DNA of 64,000 bases from Bacteroidota bacterium (GTDB taxonomy: Bacteria > Bacteroidota > Bacteroidia > Chitinophagales > LD1), in NCBI GenBank assembly GCA_018267365.1, contig JAFDYQ010000007.1, positions 108,221-172,220 on the forward strand. Direction: 5' to 3'. How positions within the stretch are numbered: the stretch's first letter is position 1; each line of letters starts with the position of its first letter. A program made the translations under genes and the position numbers. Below, in pieces: positions 26,825 to 36,981 of this stretch. The notes beneath the pieces are model-generated. The model saw nothing but the letters and a program-made list of their open reading frames with translations, made no database searches and was not told where the DNA came from.

Positions 26825-26936
26825 TGCGGTTGTTCAATTTTCAAATCTTCAAATTAACACATCTTCAAATCATATAGCTTTGTCCACATATCGCATCTAT
26901 TATTTCCACATTTGATCATCTATGCGCAAGATAGCT

Positions 26937-26965
26937 TTGTCCGATAAAATAAACGTATAATTTTA
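26937..26965 (+). promoter_or_regulatory. Promoter of rnpB
   Basis: TTG at 26937-26939 and TAATTTTA at 26958-26965, spaced 18 bases, match the Bacteroidota -33/-7 pattern except for the final G of the -7 box. The expected start falls at about 26971, which is where the RNase P RNA begins. Confidence 0.65.
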
Positions 26966-26970
26966 CGGAC

Positions 26971-27357
26971 AAGCTGTATGCTACTCTATCGCTCCGTACT
27001 CGATACGGGGAGGAAAGTCCGGACAATACAGAGCGCCGCACCCAGATAATCTCTGGGCTATTCGCCTAGGCGAATACGAGACAGTGCCACAGAGAATAAC
27101 CGCCCGGTCCCTATGCCGGGCAAGGGTGAAAACGTGCGGTAAGAGCGCACGGCTCCGATATGGGAACATGCGGGGCGGGTAAACCTTGCGGATTGTAAGC
27201 CCATGTAAACCGGCGGCTGAGGCCGGCTCGGTCGATCCTGAGCGATCAGGGACGCCGGAGGGTTGGGTGCTACAGGTGTGGAGCGATCAGCATCGCAGAT
27301 AAATGATAGAGACTCCCGCGAGGGAGGACAGGATCCGGCTTACAGGCATACAGCCCT
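26971..27357 (+). ncRNA. rnpB: RNase P RNA, bacterial type A
   Basis: The catalytic RNA that trims tRNA and tmRNA 5' leaders. GAGGAAAGTCCGGACAA near the 5' end, ACCGCC, the GGTAA / GTGAAAACGTGCGG core and GGCTTACAGGCA near the 3' end are the conserved P4 and core segments. The ends pair as GCTGTATGC (26973-26981) with GCATACAGC (27346-27354), closing helix P1. A run of T follows as terminator. Confidence 0.95.
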
Positions 27358-27362
27358 TTTTT

Positions 27363-27446
27363 TAATTGATAATTGATAGTGGACAATTGACAATTAGGAA
27401 AAGGAATAGGCTTTCGTTATCAATTATTCATTGTCCACTATCAATT
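27363..27446. repeat. Heptad-periodic inverted repeat
   Basis: AATTGATAGTGGACAAT at 27371-27387 is inverted exactly at 27430-27446, and TAATTGATAA at 27363-27372 at 27417-27426. The left arm reads as 7-base units AATTGAT, AATTGAT, AGTGGAC, AATTGAC, AATTAGG. It ends 7 bases before the regulator ATG and could fold in its leader. Confidence 0.7.
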
Positions 27447-27453
27447 AGAAAAC

Positions 27454-28809
27454 ATGCCAAACATCCTCATCGCAGACGACGAGAAAGCCATCCGCAAAAC
27501 ACTCCGCGAGATACTGGAGTACGAAGGGTACAAAGTAGATGAAGCAGAAGACGGCCAGAAAGCCTACGAGATGGCCAAAGAGGGAGAGTATGACGTAGTG
27601 CTCTGCGATATCAAGATGCCCAAAATAGACGGCCTCGAGGTGCTGGATAAACTCAAAAAGGAAGGCAGCGAGGCACAGATCATCATGATCTCCGGTCACG
27701 GTACGCTGGAGACCGCCGTAGATGCTGTCAAGAAGGGTGCCTACGATTTTATCTCCAAGCCACCTGATCTCAACCGCCTCCTGATCACTGTGCGCAATGC
27801 GCTGGACAAGTCTAACCTCGTGACAGAGACCAAGATACTGAAGCGCAAAGTAGGCAAGACCCGCGAGATAGTAGGCGATAGTCCGGCTATCATGAAGATC
27901 AAGGAGACCATCGAACGTGTGGCCCCTACGGAGGCCCGCGTGCTGATCACAGGTGAGAACGGCACCGGCAAGGAGCTAGTAGCCCGCTGGATACATGAGA
28001 AGTCTAACCGTGCAGCCGGTCCGCTGATCGAGGTAAACTGTGCTGCTATACCCGGCGAGCTGATCGAGAGCGAACTCTTCGGCCATGAGAAAGGTGCCTT
28101 TACCTCTGCTATCAAGCAGAAGCTCGGCAAGTTTGAGCTGGCAAATGGGGGCACCCTCTTCCTGGATGAGATAGGCGATATGTCGCTCTCTGCCCAGGCC
28201 AAGGTGCTCCGTGCACTGCAGGAGAACCGTATCAACCGCGTAGGTGGCGACAAGGACATACTCGTAGATGTGCGCGTGATAGCAGCTACCAATAAAGACC
28301 TGACCAAGGAGATCGAGGAAGGTAAGTTTCGTATGGACCTTTACCATCGCCTCAGTGTGATACTGATACATGTGCCGTCTTTGCATGAACGCGCGGATGA
28401 TATCCCGCAGCTGGCAGACAAGTTCGTGCGCGAGATATGCGAGGACTATGGTATCCCTAAGAAGGTGATCACCCCAAAGGCGCTGGACGAGCTCAAGACC
28501 ATGCGCTGGGATGGCAATATCCGCGAGCTGCGCAACGTGATGGAGCGCCTCGTGATCCTCTCAGACCAGAAGATCACTGAGGACGAGGTCAAGAGCTTTG
28601 TGACCAATACACAGGCAAAGGAAACACCTACCGACCTCTTCGAGCAGTTTGATAAATTCCAGGACTTCAAAGAGCATATCGAGAAGCTCTTTATAGAGCA
28701 CAAACTCAAGAAGTTTAACTGGAATGTATCCAAGACAGCTGAGTTACTAGACATCCAGCGCAGCCACTTGTACAATAAGATAGAGAAGTTCGATCTGCGT
28801 CGGAATTAA
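27454..28809 (+). CDS. NtrC-family sigma-54-dependent response regulator
   Basis: A 451-residue regulator with three domains. A receiver domain (1-120) has the phosphoacceptor in LCDIKMP (Asp52) and acidic pair ADDE. A central AAA+ domain has Walker A GENGTGKE (about 167) and [10 protein letters not shown] as Walker B. The C-terminal HTH ([24 protein letters not shown]) is of Fis type. The sigma-54 contact loop reads GAFTSA (about 214-219) rather than GAFTGA. The partner kinase is not nearby. It would activate sigma-54 promoters after phosphorylation. Confidence 0.94.
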   Translation: MPNILIADDEKAIRKTLREILEYEGYKVDEAEDGQKAYEMAKEGEYDVVLCDIKMPKIDGLEVLDKLKKEGSEAQIIMISGHGTLETAVDAVKKGAYDFISKPPDLNRLLITVRNALDKSNLVTETKILKRKVGKTREIVGDSPAIMKIKETIERVAPTEARVLITGENGTGKELVARWIHEKSNRAAGPLIEVNCAAIPGELIESELFGHEKGAFTSAIKQKLGKFELANGGTLFLDEIGDMSLSAQAKVLRALQENRINRVGGDKDILVDVRVIAATNKDLTKEIEEGKFRMDLYHRLSVILIHVPSLHERADDIPQLADKFVREICEDYGIPKKVITPKALDELKTMRWDGNIRELRNVMERLVILSDQKITEDEVKSFVTNTQAKETPTDLFEQFDKFQDFKEHIEKLFIEHKLKKFNWNVSKTAELLDIQRSHLYNKIEKFDLRRN

Positions 28810-28865
28810 GATCGACATTCACAATAGTTTTGTAATGGTCCCGATGATGCCGGGGCCATTGCTTT

Positions 28866-29081
28866 TTATATATCCTTGCGTAGTAGTTCAGGAGGTATAC
28901 GCTTATTGGGCTTGAAGTCGTACTTGCGCTCACGCTCCTCCGGTGTCTGTGTCTCATAGAGAAAAATTGCCATTTCTTCGATCCACTGAAATACTTCCTC
29001 TGTAGATAAAGCTGCATGCTTTTCCATTTGCTCCATGGTGACCGTGTAAGTGAAACCCACCCTTTGCTTTTCCGATGGCAT
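28866..29081 (-). CDS. Small partner protein of the nucleotidyltransferase
   Basis: A 71-residue protein from the ATG at 29081, which overlaps the TAA of the upstream nucleotidyltransferase (TAATG). The sequence includes FTYTVTMEQMEKHAALSTEEVFQWIEEMA and TPEERERKYDF; it is charged and likely helical, with no known domain. Small proteins of this style accompany DUF6036-like nucleotidyltransferases, a toxin-antitoxin-like layout. A longer frame reading upstream exists but would run deep into the neighbouring gene. Confidence 0.65.
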   Translation of the reverse strand: MPSEKQRVGFTYTVTMEQMEKHAALSTEEVFQWIEEMAIFLYETQTPEERERKYDFKPNKRIPPELLRKDI

Positions 29082-29569
29082 TACTTCTTGTAGTATTTTT
29101 TGAGATTGATAATATCGGAATGGTCTTGCTCGCGATCGGCAAAGCTTTTCAAAGCGATAAGGTCGTCTACGGATAAAAGATATATAGGCACATCTTGAAG
29201 AGTTCTTATTTCTTTTCGCGCCCAGCAATCAGCAAAATCAATATTGCTATGAGTCAATACGTCTAAAGTCATAGCACGAAGCGTATCACTGGAAAAGCTG
29301 TACGCTACCAGGTTTTTCTCCTGATAATATTTCAATCGGATCTCTGCTGGTATGAGCGTCTTAAGTTGAAAGAAAAGGTTGTTCTTGTAACGGTGCTCGG
29401 CTAGTGCCGCTTCAAATCTCTCTATGTTATTTTCTTCCCATTCTATCAGCAGGTCTATATCTGCAGTCATCCGGGGTATACCGTAAAGGTTGACTGCCAG
29501 ACCACCGCAGAGCAGGTACTTTACCTCGTGCTTATTGAGCGATGCAAAAATGTCTTTGAGATGGAGCAT
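29081..29569 (-). CDS. MNT/AbiEii-like nucleotidyltransferase
   Basis: A 162-residue protein. YLLCGGLAVNLYGIPRMTADIDLLIEW holds the nucleotidyltransferase GG motif and the D-x-D metal ligands (DIDLLI), and DLIALKSFADREQDHSDI is the usual helix after the core. Members of this group (DUF6036, AbiEii, MNT) transfer nucleotides and often act as toxins or antitoxin partners. The next gene on the strand overlaps it by translation (TAATG). Base composition is more AT-rich than the neighbouring genes, hinting at transfer. Confidence 0.82.
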   Translation of the reverse strand: MLHLKDIFASLNKHEVKYLLCGGLAVNLYGIPRMTADIDLLIEWEENNIERFEAALAEHRYKNNLFFQLKTLIPAEIRLKYYQEKNLVAYSFSSDTLRAMTLDVLTHSNIDFADCWARKEIRTLQDVPIYLLSVDDLIALKSFADREQDHSDIINLKKYYKK

Positions 29570-29670
29570 ATTATCTGTCTAAAGATACGATTTGCAAAAA
29601 TAATCCGGTATACTTATTCGTCTTCCTACGGGTATTGCCTTTTTCTGAAATTCTCCCTTACATTCACCGC

Positions 29671-30909
29671 ATGATACATTTCAATGAAGTGGTCCTGGCC
29701 AATGGCCTGAGGATACTCGTACATGAAGATCCCGCCACTCCGCTCGCTGCTGTCAATATACTCTACAAAGTAGGCGCCCGTGATGAAGACCCGAATAAAA
29801 CCGGCTTCGCACACCTCTTCGAGCATTTTATGTTTGAAGGATCTGTCAATATCCCTGAGTTTGATAGCCCTTTGCAGTTTGCCTCTGGTGAGAACAATGC
29901 CTTTACCTCAAACGATATCACCAACTACTACGATATACTCCCCGCTACTAATCTGGAGACAGCTTTCTGGCTGGAGAGCGACCGCATGCTGTCACTCGAT
30001 TTCAATCTCGAAAGTCTGGAGACGCAGAAGAAGGTCGTGTGTGAAGAGTTTAAGGAGCACTATATCAATCAGCCGTACGGCGATGTGTGGCATAAGCTCT
30101 CTGCACTTGCTTACAAGGTGCATCCCTATCAGTGGCCTACCATCGGCAAAGAACTCTCTCACGTTGAGAACGCCACCATGGAAGACGCAAAGGCTTTTTT
30201 CTTCAAATACTATCGCCCGCGCAATGCTGTGATGGTAGTAGCCGGTGGTGTGAAAACCTCTGAAGTAGAAAGGTTGGCAAAGAAATGGTTTAGCGATATA
30301 CCTTCCGGTGAATTAGCGCTGCATGATCTGCCTAAGGAACCAGTACAGACCGAAGCGCGCATACTGGAGCTGCACGAGGACGTACCACTCAATGCGATCT
30401 ACAAAGCCTACAAGATGTGCGACCGCCTGCATGCGGACTACCAGGCGTCAGACTTCATACGCGATATGCTATCTACCGGTGAGTCATCCCGCCTGTATAA
30501 TGAGTTGGTAAAGGATAAGAAGATATTCAGCTCTGTAGCGGCTTATCTCTCAGAGACGATAGATGATGGTATGTTCATAGTAGAGGGCAAGCTCAATCCG
30601 GGCATCAGTATGGATGCAGCGGATAAGGCGATAGAAGAAAGCTGCCTGCACCTCGCAGATACGGTGACGGAGCACGAGTTACAGAAAGTCAAGAACAAGA
30701 CAGAAGCCTACCTGATATTCAGCGATACCAATGTGCTAAACCGCGCTATGAACCTGGCCTGGTACGATATGCTAGGCGACCCGAATGATATCAATAAAGA
30801 GATAGATAAATACCTCGCTGTGACCACCGGCCAGATCCGGACAGTAGCGCAGCAGATCTTTGATCAAAACAGGTGCAGTACCGTCAGGTATTTTGCCAAG
30901 AATAAGTAG
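29671..30909 (+). CDS. M16-family zinc peptidase, catalytic subunit
   Basis: About 412 residues from the ATG at 29671; an in-frame TTG 12 codons upstream is a weaker choice. HLFEH (His48, Glu51, His52) is the inverted zinc-binding motif of M16 peptidases, and a downstream Glu in VCEEFKEHY completes the ligands. No signal peptide, so it is probably cytosolic unless exported otherwise. It is followed after 4 bases by a second M16 subunit without the motif, a pair comparable to the alpha and beta subunits of mitochondrial processing peptidase. Confidence 0.93.
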   Translation: MIHFNEVVLANGLRILVHEDPATPLAAVNILYKVGARDEDPNKTGFAHLFEHFMFEGSVNIPEFDSPLQFASGENNAFTSNDITNYYDILPATNLETAFWLESDRMLSLDFNLESLETQKKVVCEEFKEHYINQPYGDVWHKLSALAYKVHPYQWPTIGKELSHVENATMEDAKAFFFKYYRPRNAVMVVAGGVKTSEVERLAKKWFSDIPSGELALHDLPKEPVQTEARILELHEDVPLNAIYKAYKMCDRLHADYQASDFIRDMLSTGESSRLYNELVKDKKIFSSVAAYLSETIDDGMFIVEGKLNPGISMDAADKAIEESCLHLADTVTEHELQKVKNKTEAYLIFSDTNVLNRAMNLAWYDMLGDPNDINKEIDKYLAVTTGQIRTVAQQIFDQNRCSTVRYFAKNK

Positions 30910-30913
30910 AAAC

Positions 30914-32185
30914 ATGAACAGAAGCATAGCTCCCGATATCAAGACCCCGGATCACGTACCGCTCATCCCATCTCAAAAGATCACACTGGACAATGGCCTG
31001 CCGGTCTATGTGATCAATGCAGGAGAGGAGGACATAGTGAAAGTAGATTTCGTATTTGAGGCCGGTAAGTGGTACGAGCCAAAGAACCTGCTGGCAGACT
31101 TTGTGAACCGCATGATGCGCGAAGGTGTGAAAGGCAAATCAGCCAAAGACATCGCGGACATCTTTGAGTTTTACGGCTGCAATCTGGAGTCGAATGTGTC
31201 ATTTAATAATGCCGGCTTCCAGATATACTCGCTAACGAAGCACCTGCCAAAAGTGTTGCCACTGCTGATGGAGATATTTACGGAGGCTTCTTTCCCGGAT
31301 GATGAGTTTGAGACCATACTCAATAACCGTCGCCAGAAACATACCGAGCGCCTGGCCAAGAATGACTATGTAGCCAACCGCAACTTCCTCTCTGCTATGT
31401 GGGGGCAGGAGCATCCGTATGGCAGGGTCACGGAATACGCGGACTTTGAGAATGTGACGACTGCTATGTTGCGTGATTATTACAAGCAGTACTACAATGC
31501 GTCCAACTGCTTTGCCATCATATCAGGGAAGCTCAACGAGGAGCTGCTAAAGAGTATCAATGATATTTTCGGTACAAAGGCCTGGGCTGGCTCCCCTGCT
31601 CCCGATCATGTGACGCATACCATACTGCCCAACCCGGAGAAGCGACTTCATACAGAGAAGAAGGATGCAGTGCAGACCACCATTATGATCGGCAATGCGA
31701 CGATCAATAAATACCACCCGGACTTTGATAAGCTGATCGTGATGAATACACTGTTTGGTGGCTATTTCGGCTCACGGCTGATGGCTAATATTCGTGAGGA
31801 GAAAGGCTATACCTATGGCATCCACTCAGGCATATCTTCCTATCAGAATGGCGGTATACTGGAGATCAGTGCAGAGGTGGGCAAGGAGGTCAGCGAGGCG
31901 ACTATAGCTGAGGTGGCCAAGGAGATACACATCATGCGCACTGAGCTAGTAGACGATGAGGAGCTGGATACAGTCAAGAACTACATGATAGGCAAACTGA
32001 TGCGCAGCGTAGATGGGCCGATGAAGTACTCTGATGTACTGAAAGGGCAGATACTCTACCGGCGCGACCCCCAGTACCTGAATCAGTACCTGAAAACTAT
32101 AGAGAACACGACTGCCGAGGAGATCCGCGAGCTGGCTCTCAAATACCTTGATTTTGACAGGATGTATAAAGTGACTGTCGGGTAA
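30914..32185 (+). CDS. M16-family peptidase, non-catalytic partner
   Basis: About 423 residues from the ATG at 30914. The fold is M16 (ITLDNGLPVYVI, ADFVNRMMREGVKGKS in the place of the zinc helix) but HxxEH is absent. GYTYGIHSGIS near residue 300 is the Arg/Tyr-type region that helps bind substrate in partner subunits. It is predicted to pair with the upstream catalytic subunit into a clam-shell protease. The start was set by the short gap to the upstream stop. Confidence 0.9.
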   Translation: MNRSIAPDIKTPDHVPLIPSQKITLDNGLPVYVINAGEEDIVKVDFVFEAGKWYEPKNLLADFVNRMMREGVKGKSAKDIADIFEFYGCNLESNVSFNNAGFQIYSLTKHLPKVLPLLMEIFTEASFPDDEFETILNNRRQKHTERLAKNDYVANRNFLSAMWGQEHPYGRVTEYADFENVTTAMLRDYYKQYYNASNCFAIISGKLNEELLKSINDIFGTKAWAGSPAPDHVTHTILPNPEKRLHTEKKDAVQTTIMIGNATINKYHPDFDKLIVMNTLFGGYFGSRLMANIREEKGYTYGIHSGISSYQNGGILEISAEVGKEVSEATIAEVAKEIHIMRTELVDDEELDTVKNYMIGKLMRSVDGPMKYSDVLKGQILYRRDPQYLNQYLKTIENTTAEEIRELALKYLDFDRMYKVTVG

Positions 32186-32329
32186 AAGCCACCTCACTAC
32201 TCAGTTTGGACAATAAGACTGGATCGCTTCCGTTAAGAAGCCGTAGCCTAAAATGCTGCAACGAGGTAGCTTGCCATGCCGTCTACTTATTGACGCATTT
32301 TTGCGATATCATCAAATGAATCTCGCTTA

Positions 32330-34153
32330 TTGCATTATTTTTACCCGCTAAAACGGGGCATTATCAAAAAGCTTTTTGCCATCCTTATTTTGTCACTGGC
32401 GGGTCAGCTGGGCTTTGCGCAGGTCATCCCTGCTCCCAGGCTGCGCTGTGCTGCGCCTGACACATCTCGCAATGATGTACTCACATGGGACGCCGTGGCC
32501 AATCAGCCTTGTGGTGCTTTCATCGGCTATCGCATATACCGGGCTACAGCTATCGGCGGCCCTTATACGCTGGATACTGTGATCACAGACCAGAACGCCA
32601 CTACATGGAATGATCATGCCGCAGCGAATGCTACCTATTTTTACTACATTCAGGATAGTTTTAATTGCCCGGGCGCGACCTATGCATCTTCCGACACACT
32701 GCGCAATGAGCCGAATCCGGCTACGCCCGTGATAGAGGGAGTAGATGTTTTGCCGGATAGTACCGTTCTTTTTATGTGGGATCCCAGCTCCTCTCCGCAG
32801 GCTACCTATTATATCATCTATGTCATCACACCCAATGGGCAACATATAGCAGTAGACACTGTCTACGGCCGGTACAATAACTCGTGGATAGATAGTAGTA
32901 GCAATCCATATGCCTCTGCACTCAGCTATACGGTAGCAGCAGGTGATAGCTGCCAGTTTACACAGCCCAGTGCTTTTAATACTACGCCGCAGCAGTCCAT
33001 ACTCGCCCAATATCAGACCGCTCACTGCGACCGCGCCATAGGGGTGACCTGGGGCAAATATGTCAACCTGCCCGGTGGCGTGAGGAGCTACGAAGTACTG
33101 GTGAGCAAAAATGGCGGCCCGTACCAGATGGTGGCAGACCTCGATACATCCACATTCAACTATGACTATCCGGATTTTGCCGATGGGGACTCTCTCCAGA
33201 TTTATGTGACTGCCGTCAGTGCCCGAGACACTAACCATGTACTGCATTCCAACTATATGCGCTTTACGGCTAATGTGGTAAAACCACCGGCCTATATCTA
33301 TCTCACCAATATAACGGTAGACGCGACTAACAATGTAGATATGACCTGGCTGGTAGATAATAAAGCTAAAATACTATCCTATGAGGTTCAGCGCTCGGAG
33401 GATAATACGCAGTACCTGCTCACAAAGCTGATCCATGTAGGTCCTCCGCTTGCAGTTTTCAGTTCCTATGCTGACTCTACTGCAGAGCCTCAGTACGAGC
33501 CCTATTTCTATACAGTGACAGTTTTTGATTCTTGCAATGGTTCTATCGTGACGCCATATGCGGAGCATATCTCCCTGCAGGGTAGCCTGTCAGACTACTA
33601 TGAGATATCTCTCAGCTGGAACCCACTGCACATATTCAATGCAAGAGTACTGAAACAGAACCTATACCGCGACATAGGTGATGGTACAGGCATGCAGCTG
33701 GTGCACACCTTCAGTGACTCCACACATGTGTCATACGTAGACTCAGTGTATCAGTACCTGGATAAGGCTGGCAATTTCTGCTACCGGATAGAGGCCGTTT
33801 ATCATATCGTACTGCCCGATGCGCACTATGACACGGTACTCAGCAGCTACTCTAATATTGCCTGTGTAGATCATCGTCCTATCATTTACATACCGAATGC
33901 TTTCGTGTATGGAGGGACTAATAATTTCTTCAAGCCCCGGATCATTTTCGGCGACCCGCAAGGGTATACGATGACCATATTCAACCGGTACGGCGGCAAA
34001 ATTTTTGAAACACATGACCCTAATGAGGGTTGGTACGGTACAGATGGAGGCAAGCCCGCTCAGCAAGGAGGATATGCCTACCTCATCCAGTTTACAGCCA
34101 GTGATGGTACGGCCATAGAGCGTACAGGTATAGTCATGATGTTGCGCAAATAG
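32330..34153 (+). CDS. Secreted fibronectin-type protein with gliding-motility (CHU_C) C-terminus
   Basis: About 607 residues from a TTG at 32330; the start is uncertain because no ATG fits the signal peptide IIKKLFAILILSLAGQLGFAQ. Several beta-sandwich segments (LTWDAVANQPCGAFIGYRIYR, VGVTWGKYVNLPGG-like blocks, MTWLVDNKAKILSYEVQRS) look like fibronectin type III repeats. The last 85 residues (YIPNAFVYGGTNNFFKPRII ... MTIFNRYGGKIFET ... GGYAYLIQF) are the CHU_C domain that directs proteins through T9SS. It is probably surface exposed; the ligand is unknown. Confidence 0.85.
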   Translation: MHYFYPLKRGIIKKLFAILILSLAGQLGFAQVIPAPRLRCAAPDTSRNDVLTWDAVANQPCGAFIGYRIYRATAIGGPYTLDTVITDQNATTWNDHAAANATYFYYIQDSFNCPGATYASSDTLRNEPNPATPVIEGVDVLPDSTVLFMWDPSSSPQATYYIIYVITPNGQHIAVDTVYGRYNNSWIDSSSNPYASALSYTVAAGDSCQFTQPSAFNTTPQQSILAQYQTAHCDRAIGVTWGKYVNLPGGVRSYEVLVSKNGGPYQMVADLDTSTFNYDYPDFADGDSLQIYVTAVSARDTNHVLHSNYMRFTANVVKPPAYIYLTNITVDATNNVDMTWLVDNKAKILSYEVQRSEDNTQYLLTKLIHVGPPLAVFSSYADSTAEPQYEPYFYTVTVFDSCNGSIVTPYAEHISLQGSLSDYYEISLSWNPLHIFNARVLKQNLYRDIGDGTGMQLVHTFSDSTHVSYVDSVYQYLDKAGNFCYRIEAVYHIVLPDAHYDTVLSSYSNIACVDHRPIIYIPNAFVYGGTNNFFKPRIIFGDPQGYTMTIFNRYGGKIFETHDPNEGWYGTDGGKPAQQGGYAYLIQFTASDGTAIERTGIVMMLRK

Positions 34154-34192
34154 CTTTTTACTTTATAGGGCATTGTAAAATTCAATGCATCT

Positions 34193-35065
34193 CTAGCTAT
34201 GCAGGGTATCCAACACTACGGTGGTGCCAGACGTGCTCACGATCGTATCTACTATATAGAGATAACTATTGGATAAACATGGCGCACCCACCATATATCC
34301 ATGGCCGTGTACGGTTAGGTTACCCATAGAACTGACGTACACAGTTTGTGTGGGAATGCTAAAATTGAGACCCGAGGTTACAACGGCATTGACCGCTACA
34401 GGATAGTATGGGTAGCGGCCCATGATAAAGTTATTGCCTCCTCCATCAGAAAGTTCTACCGAAGTACCATTGGAATTAGAAAAATAGCCAGATGAAAACG
34501 GATTTGCCACAGACACTATCTGTGTAGATGAGTCTGCCCCTATGCTGTTAGAAATTCTAAGGCTCACAGTATATGTGCCGATCTGACCATAAGTATGCTG
34601 AGCGGGATTCGCAGTGGCTGTAGAGCCATCGCCAAAATTCCACAGGTAAGTCATGCCGGATTGCTGCTCTGTGACAGAAAAATTGATAGGAGAACCGGCT
34701 ATGTTATTGCCGCAACCTGCGGACCCAAAATTAAAGCGTGCATTCGGCGCATCGTACACTGTGATAGTTTTCGTAGTGGTGTTTTTAGATCCGCTGGTAG
34801 TAGTCGCTACCAATGTCACTGTATATGAACCGGCGACGGCGTATGTCTTCTGTACGAGTGTGCCCGTGCCGGTCGTGCCATCTCCAAAGTCCCAGGCAGA
34901 CACTGTAGAATTGCTGGAACAATCAGTAAACGTGACGGGTTGATTGACAATAGGAGCCGATATGTTTAGAGATATACATGCACTGGTGGAGCTATTTTTT
35001 TTGCAGCCGGCACCTACTACGCACAGGATCGAAATACACAATAGATAATTGTGGAACGCTTTCAT
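34193..35065 (-). CDS. PKD-domain lipoprotein
   Basis: A 290-residue protein with a type II signal peptide ending in the lipobox VGAGC. Two PKD repeats follow: AWDFGDGTTGTGTLVQKTYA and YLWNFGDGSTATANPAQHTYG, each with the WxFGDG hallmark. The last 90 residues are a beta-rich tail with no known domain. PKD domains mediate protein-protein or protein-sugar contacts outside the cell. Single gene, somewhat AT-richer than its neighbours. Confidence 0.85.
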   Translation of the reverse strand: MKAFHNYLLCISILCVVGAGCKKNSSTSACISLNISAPIVNQPVTFTDCSSNSTVSAWDFGDGTTGTGTLVQKTYAVAGSYTVTLVATTTSGSKNTTTKTITVYDAPNARFNFGSAGCGNNIAGSPINFSVTEQQSGMTYLWNFGDGSTATANPAQHTYGQIGTYTVSLRISNSIGADSSTQIVSVANPFSSGYFSNSNGTSVELSDGGGNNFIMGRYPYYPVAVNAVVTSGLNFSIPTQTVYVSSMGNLTVHGHGYMVGAPCLSNSYLYIVDTIVSTSGTTVVLDTLHS

Positions 35066-35156
35066 ATTAATATTGATTTAGGTAGCAAATATATGTGAAT
35101 AATATTTACAGTTTGAAAGTGCCTACCGAAACATCAGGAAAACTTTAACGCTAAAT

Positions 35157-35495
35157 TTAGGCCAGGTCTTTGCGAATTTTCTTTGGGAGTTTGTTTTTCA
35201 CCAGCTCATAGGATTGATGTATGTAGTGCTGCCACTGCTTGTCAGATATTGCATCTCCTTGTATCAGTACCCATTTATATCGGGCCAGGTAGGCAGCAGG
35301 TTTGATACCCGGCTTTTGAGAAAACTCCTCAAACTCTTCGTCGTTTACTTTGAGGGAAGCCTTGAATGGCAGGTGCTCGCTCGTCACACAAAACATCTTG
35401 TCTCCGATGGAGAAACATAGATCTGCACCCCACTTGATATCTTCGGTCACATGCGGTAGAGAGAGGCAATAGTTGCGCAGGGATTCGATGTCCAT
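35157..35495 (-). CDS. MmcQ/YjbR-family protein
   Basis: A 112-residue protein of the YjbR/CyaY-like fold: LRNYCLSLPHVTEDIKWGADLCFSIGDKMFCVT, later PAAYLARYKWVLIQGDAISDKQW and a basic C-terminus. Relatives are described as double-wing DNA-binding proteins without a settled role. It begins one base after the guaB stop, so it is co-transcribed with guaB. Confidence 0.87.
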   Translation of the reverse strand: MDIESLRNYCLSLPHVTEDIKWGADLCFSIGDKMFCVTSEHLPFKASLKVNDEEFEEFSQKPGIKPAAYLARYKWVLIQGDAISDKQWQHYIHQSYELVKNKLPKKIRKDLA

Positions 35496-35496
35496 A

Positions 35497-36978
35497 TTAT
35501 TTGCGCGAGTAGTTAGGGCTTTCCTTTGTGATGGTCACATCATGCGGGTGAGACTCATTGACGCCTGCAGCAGTGATCCTGACAAACTCAGCCTGTTGGA
35601 GTGCTTTGATGTTCTTCGCTCCGCAGTAGCCCATGCCGGCGCGCAGGCCACCGATGTACTGGTACATCACCTCGGCTACGCTACCCTTGAATGGCACACG
35701 ACCTACGATACCCTCCGGTACCAGTTTCTTGATATCGTCCTCCGCATCCTGAAAATAGCGATCCTTAGATCCCTCCTGCATGGCCTCCACTGAGCCCATG
35801 CCCCGATAGGATTTAAACTTACGTCCCTCAAACAGTATGGTCTCACCCGGGCTCTCATCCGTACCGGCAAAGATGCCGCCGGCCATCACCGTATCCGCCC
35901 CTGCCGCTAGTGCCTTGACTATATCTCCTGTATAGCGTATGCCGCCATCCGCTATGATCGGAATGTTTTTCTTCTTTGCAGCTGCTGCAGCGTAGGTAAT
36001 GGCGGAGAGCTGCGGTACGCCCACTCCTGCTACGATACGCGTGGTACATATGGAGCCGGGCCCTACACCTACTTTCACCGCATCTACACCGGCATCTATC
36101 AGCGCCTTGGCACCAGCCTCAGTCGCTATATTACCCGCTATGATCTCCAGATGTTTGAATGCTTGTTTAGCTCCCTTTACAGCCTTGAGTACGCCTGCGG
36201 AGTGGCCGTGAGCCGTATCTATCACTACAGCATCCACACCTACTGCTACCAGTGCCTCTATACGCTGGAGCATATCCGGCGTCACACCTACTGCTGCGCC
36301 ACAGAGTAGACGACCCATGGCATCTTTACTGCTGTTGGGGTTGTTGCGCACCTTCAGGATATCCTTGTAGGTGATCAGACCTACCAGCTGGCCTTTATTG
36401 TCTACTACAGGCAGCTTCTCTATCTTGTATTTCTCCAGGATGCCTTCAGCCTTTTTTAGGTCTGTGCCTTTGGGCGCAGTCACGAGGTTTTCGGTGGTCA
36501 TTACTTCTTTGACCAGTTTCTTCCTGTTCTTCTCAAAACGTAGGTCGCGATTGGTCAGGATGCCTACCAGTTTATTGGCCTTATTCACGATAGGTATACC
36601 GCCTATTTTGTTCTCATTCATCAGGCGCATAGCATCTCCCACACTGGCATCTTCCAGCAGGGTGATGGGGTCTATGATCAGGCCCGAGTCGGCGCGCTTT
36701 ACTTTGCGGACCTGCTCTGCCTGTTTCTCGGTCGTCATATTCTTATGCAGGATGCCTATACCACCGGCGCGGGCTATAGCTATAGCCAGGGCATATTCTG
36801 TCACGGTATCCATAGCGGATGATACGAGGGGTACATTGATCTCCAGATTGCGGGTCAGCCTGGTGCGCAGGTCTACATCTCTGGGGAGGACCTCAGAGTA
36901 GCCAGGGAGCAGCAGTACATCGTCAAAAGTGATTCCTTCGCGGGAGAAGCGGTCAGCAGGGGTATTTCTAATTGCCAT
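35497..36978 (-). CDS. guaB: Inosine-5'-monophosphate dehydrogenase
   Basis: A 493-residue enzyme that oxidises IMP to XMP, the committed step of GTP synthesis. The TIM barrel is split by two CBS domains (about 95-215). GSICTTR holds the catalytic Cys near 310, and [27 protein letters not shown] and YRGMGS bind IMP. The ATG at 36978 was chosen over an in-frame TTG two codons upstream. The promoter -7 box lies only 3 bases from the ATG, so the transcript may be nearly leaderless. It is followed by yjbR in the same operon. Confidence 0.97.
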   Translation of the reverse strand: MAIRNTPADRFSREGITFDDVLLLPGYSEVLPRDVDLRTRLTRNLEINVPLVSSAMDTVTEYALAIAIARAGGIGILHKNMTTEKQAEQVRKVKRADSGLIIDPITLLEDASVGDAMRLMNENKIGGIPIVNKANKLVGILTNRDLRFEKNRKKLVKEVMTTENLVTAPKGTDLKKAEGILEKYKIEKLPVVDNKGQLVGLITYKDILKVRNNPNSSKDAMGRLLCGAAVGVTPDMLQRIEALVAVGVDAVVIDTAHGHSAGVLKAVKGAKQAFKHLEIIAGNIATEAGAKALIDAGVDAVKVGVGPGSICTTRIVAGVGVPQLSAITYAAAAAKKKNIPIIADGGIRYTGDIVKALAAGADTVMAGGIFAGTDESPGETILFEGRKFKSYRGMGSVEAMQEGSKDRYFQDAEDDIKKLVPEGIVGRVPFKGSVAEVMYQYIGGLRAGMGYCGAKNIKALQQAEFVRITAAGVNESHPHDVTITKESPNYSRK

Positions 36979-36981
36979 GTG

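Noticed and set aside
32190..32329. Structured RNA or tRNA before the CHU_C gene
   Set aside because: No cloverleaf or known motif could be drawn; short complementary parts are within chance.
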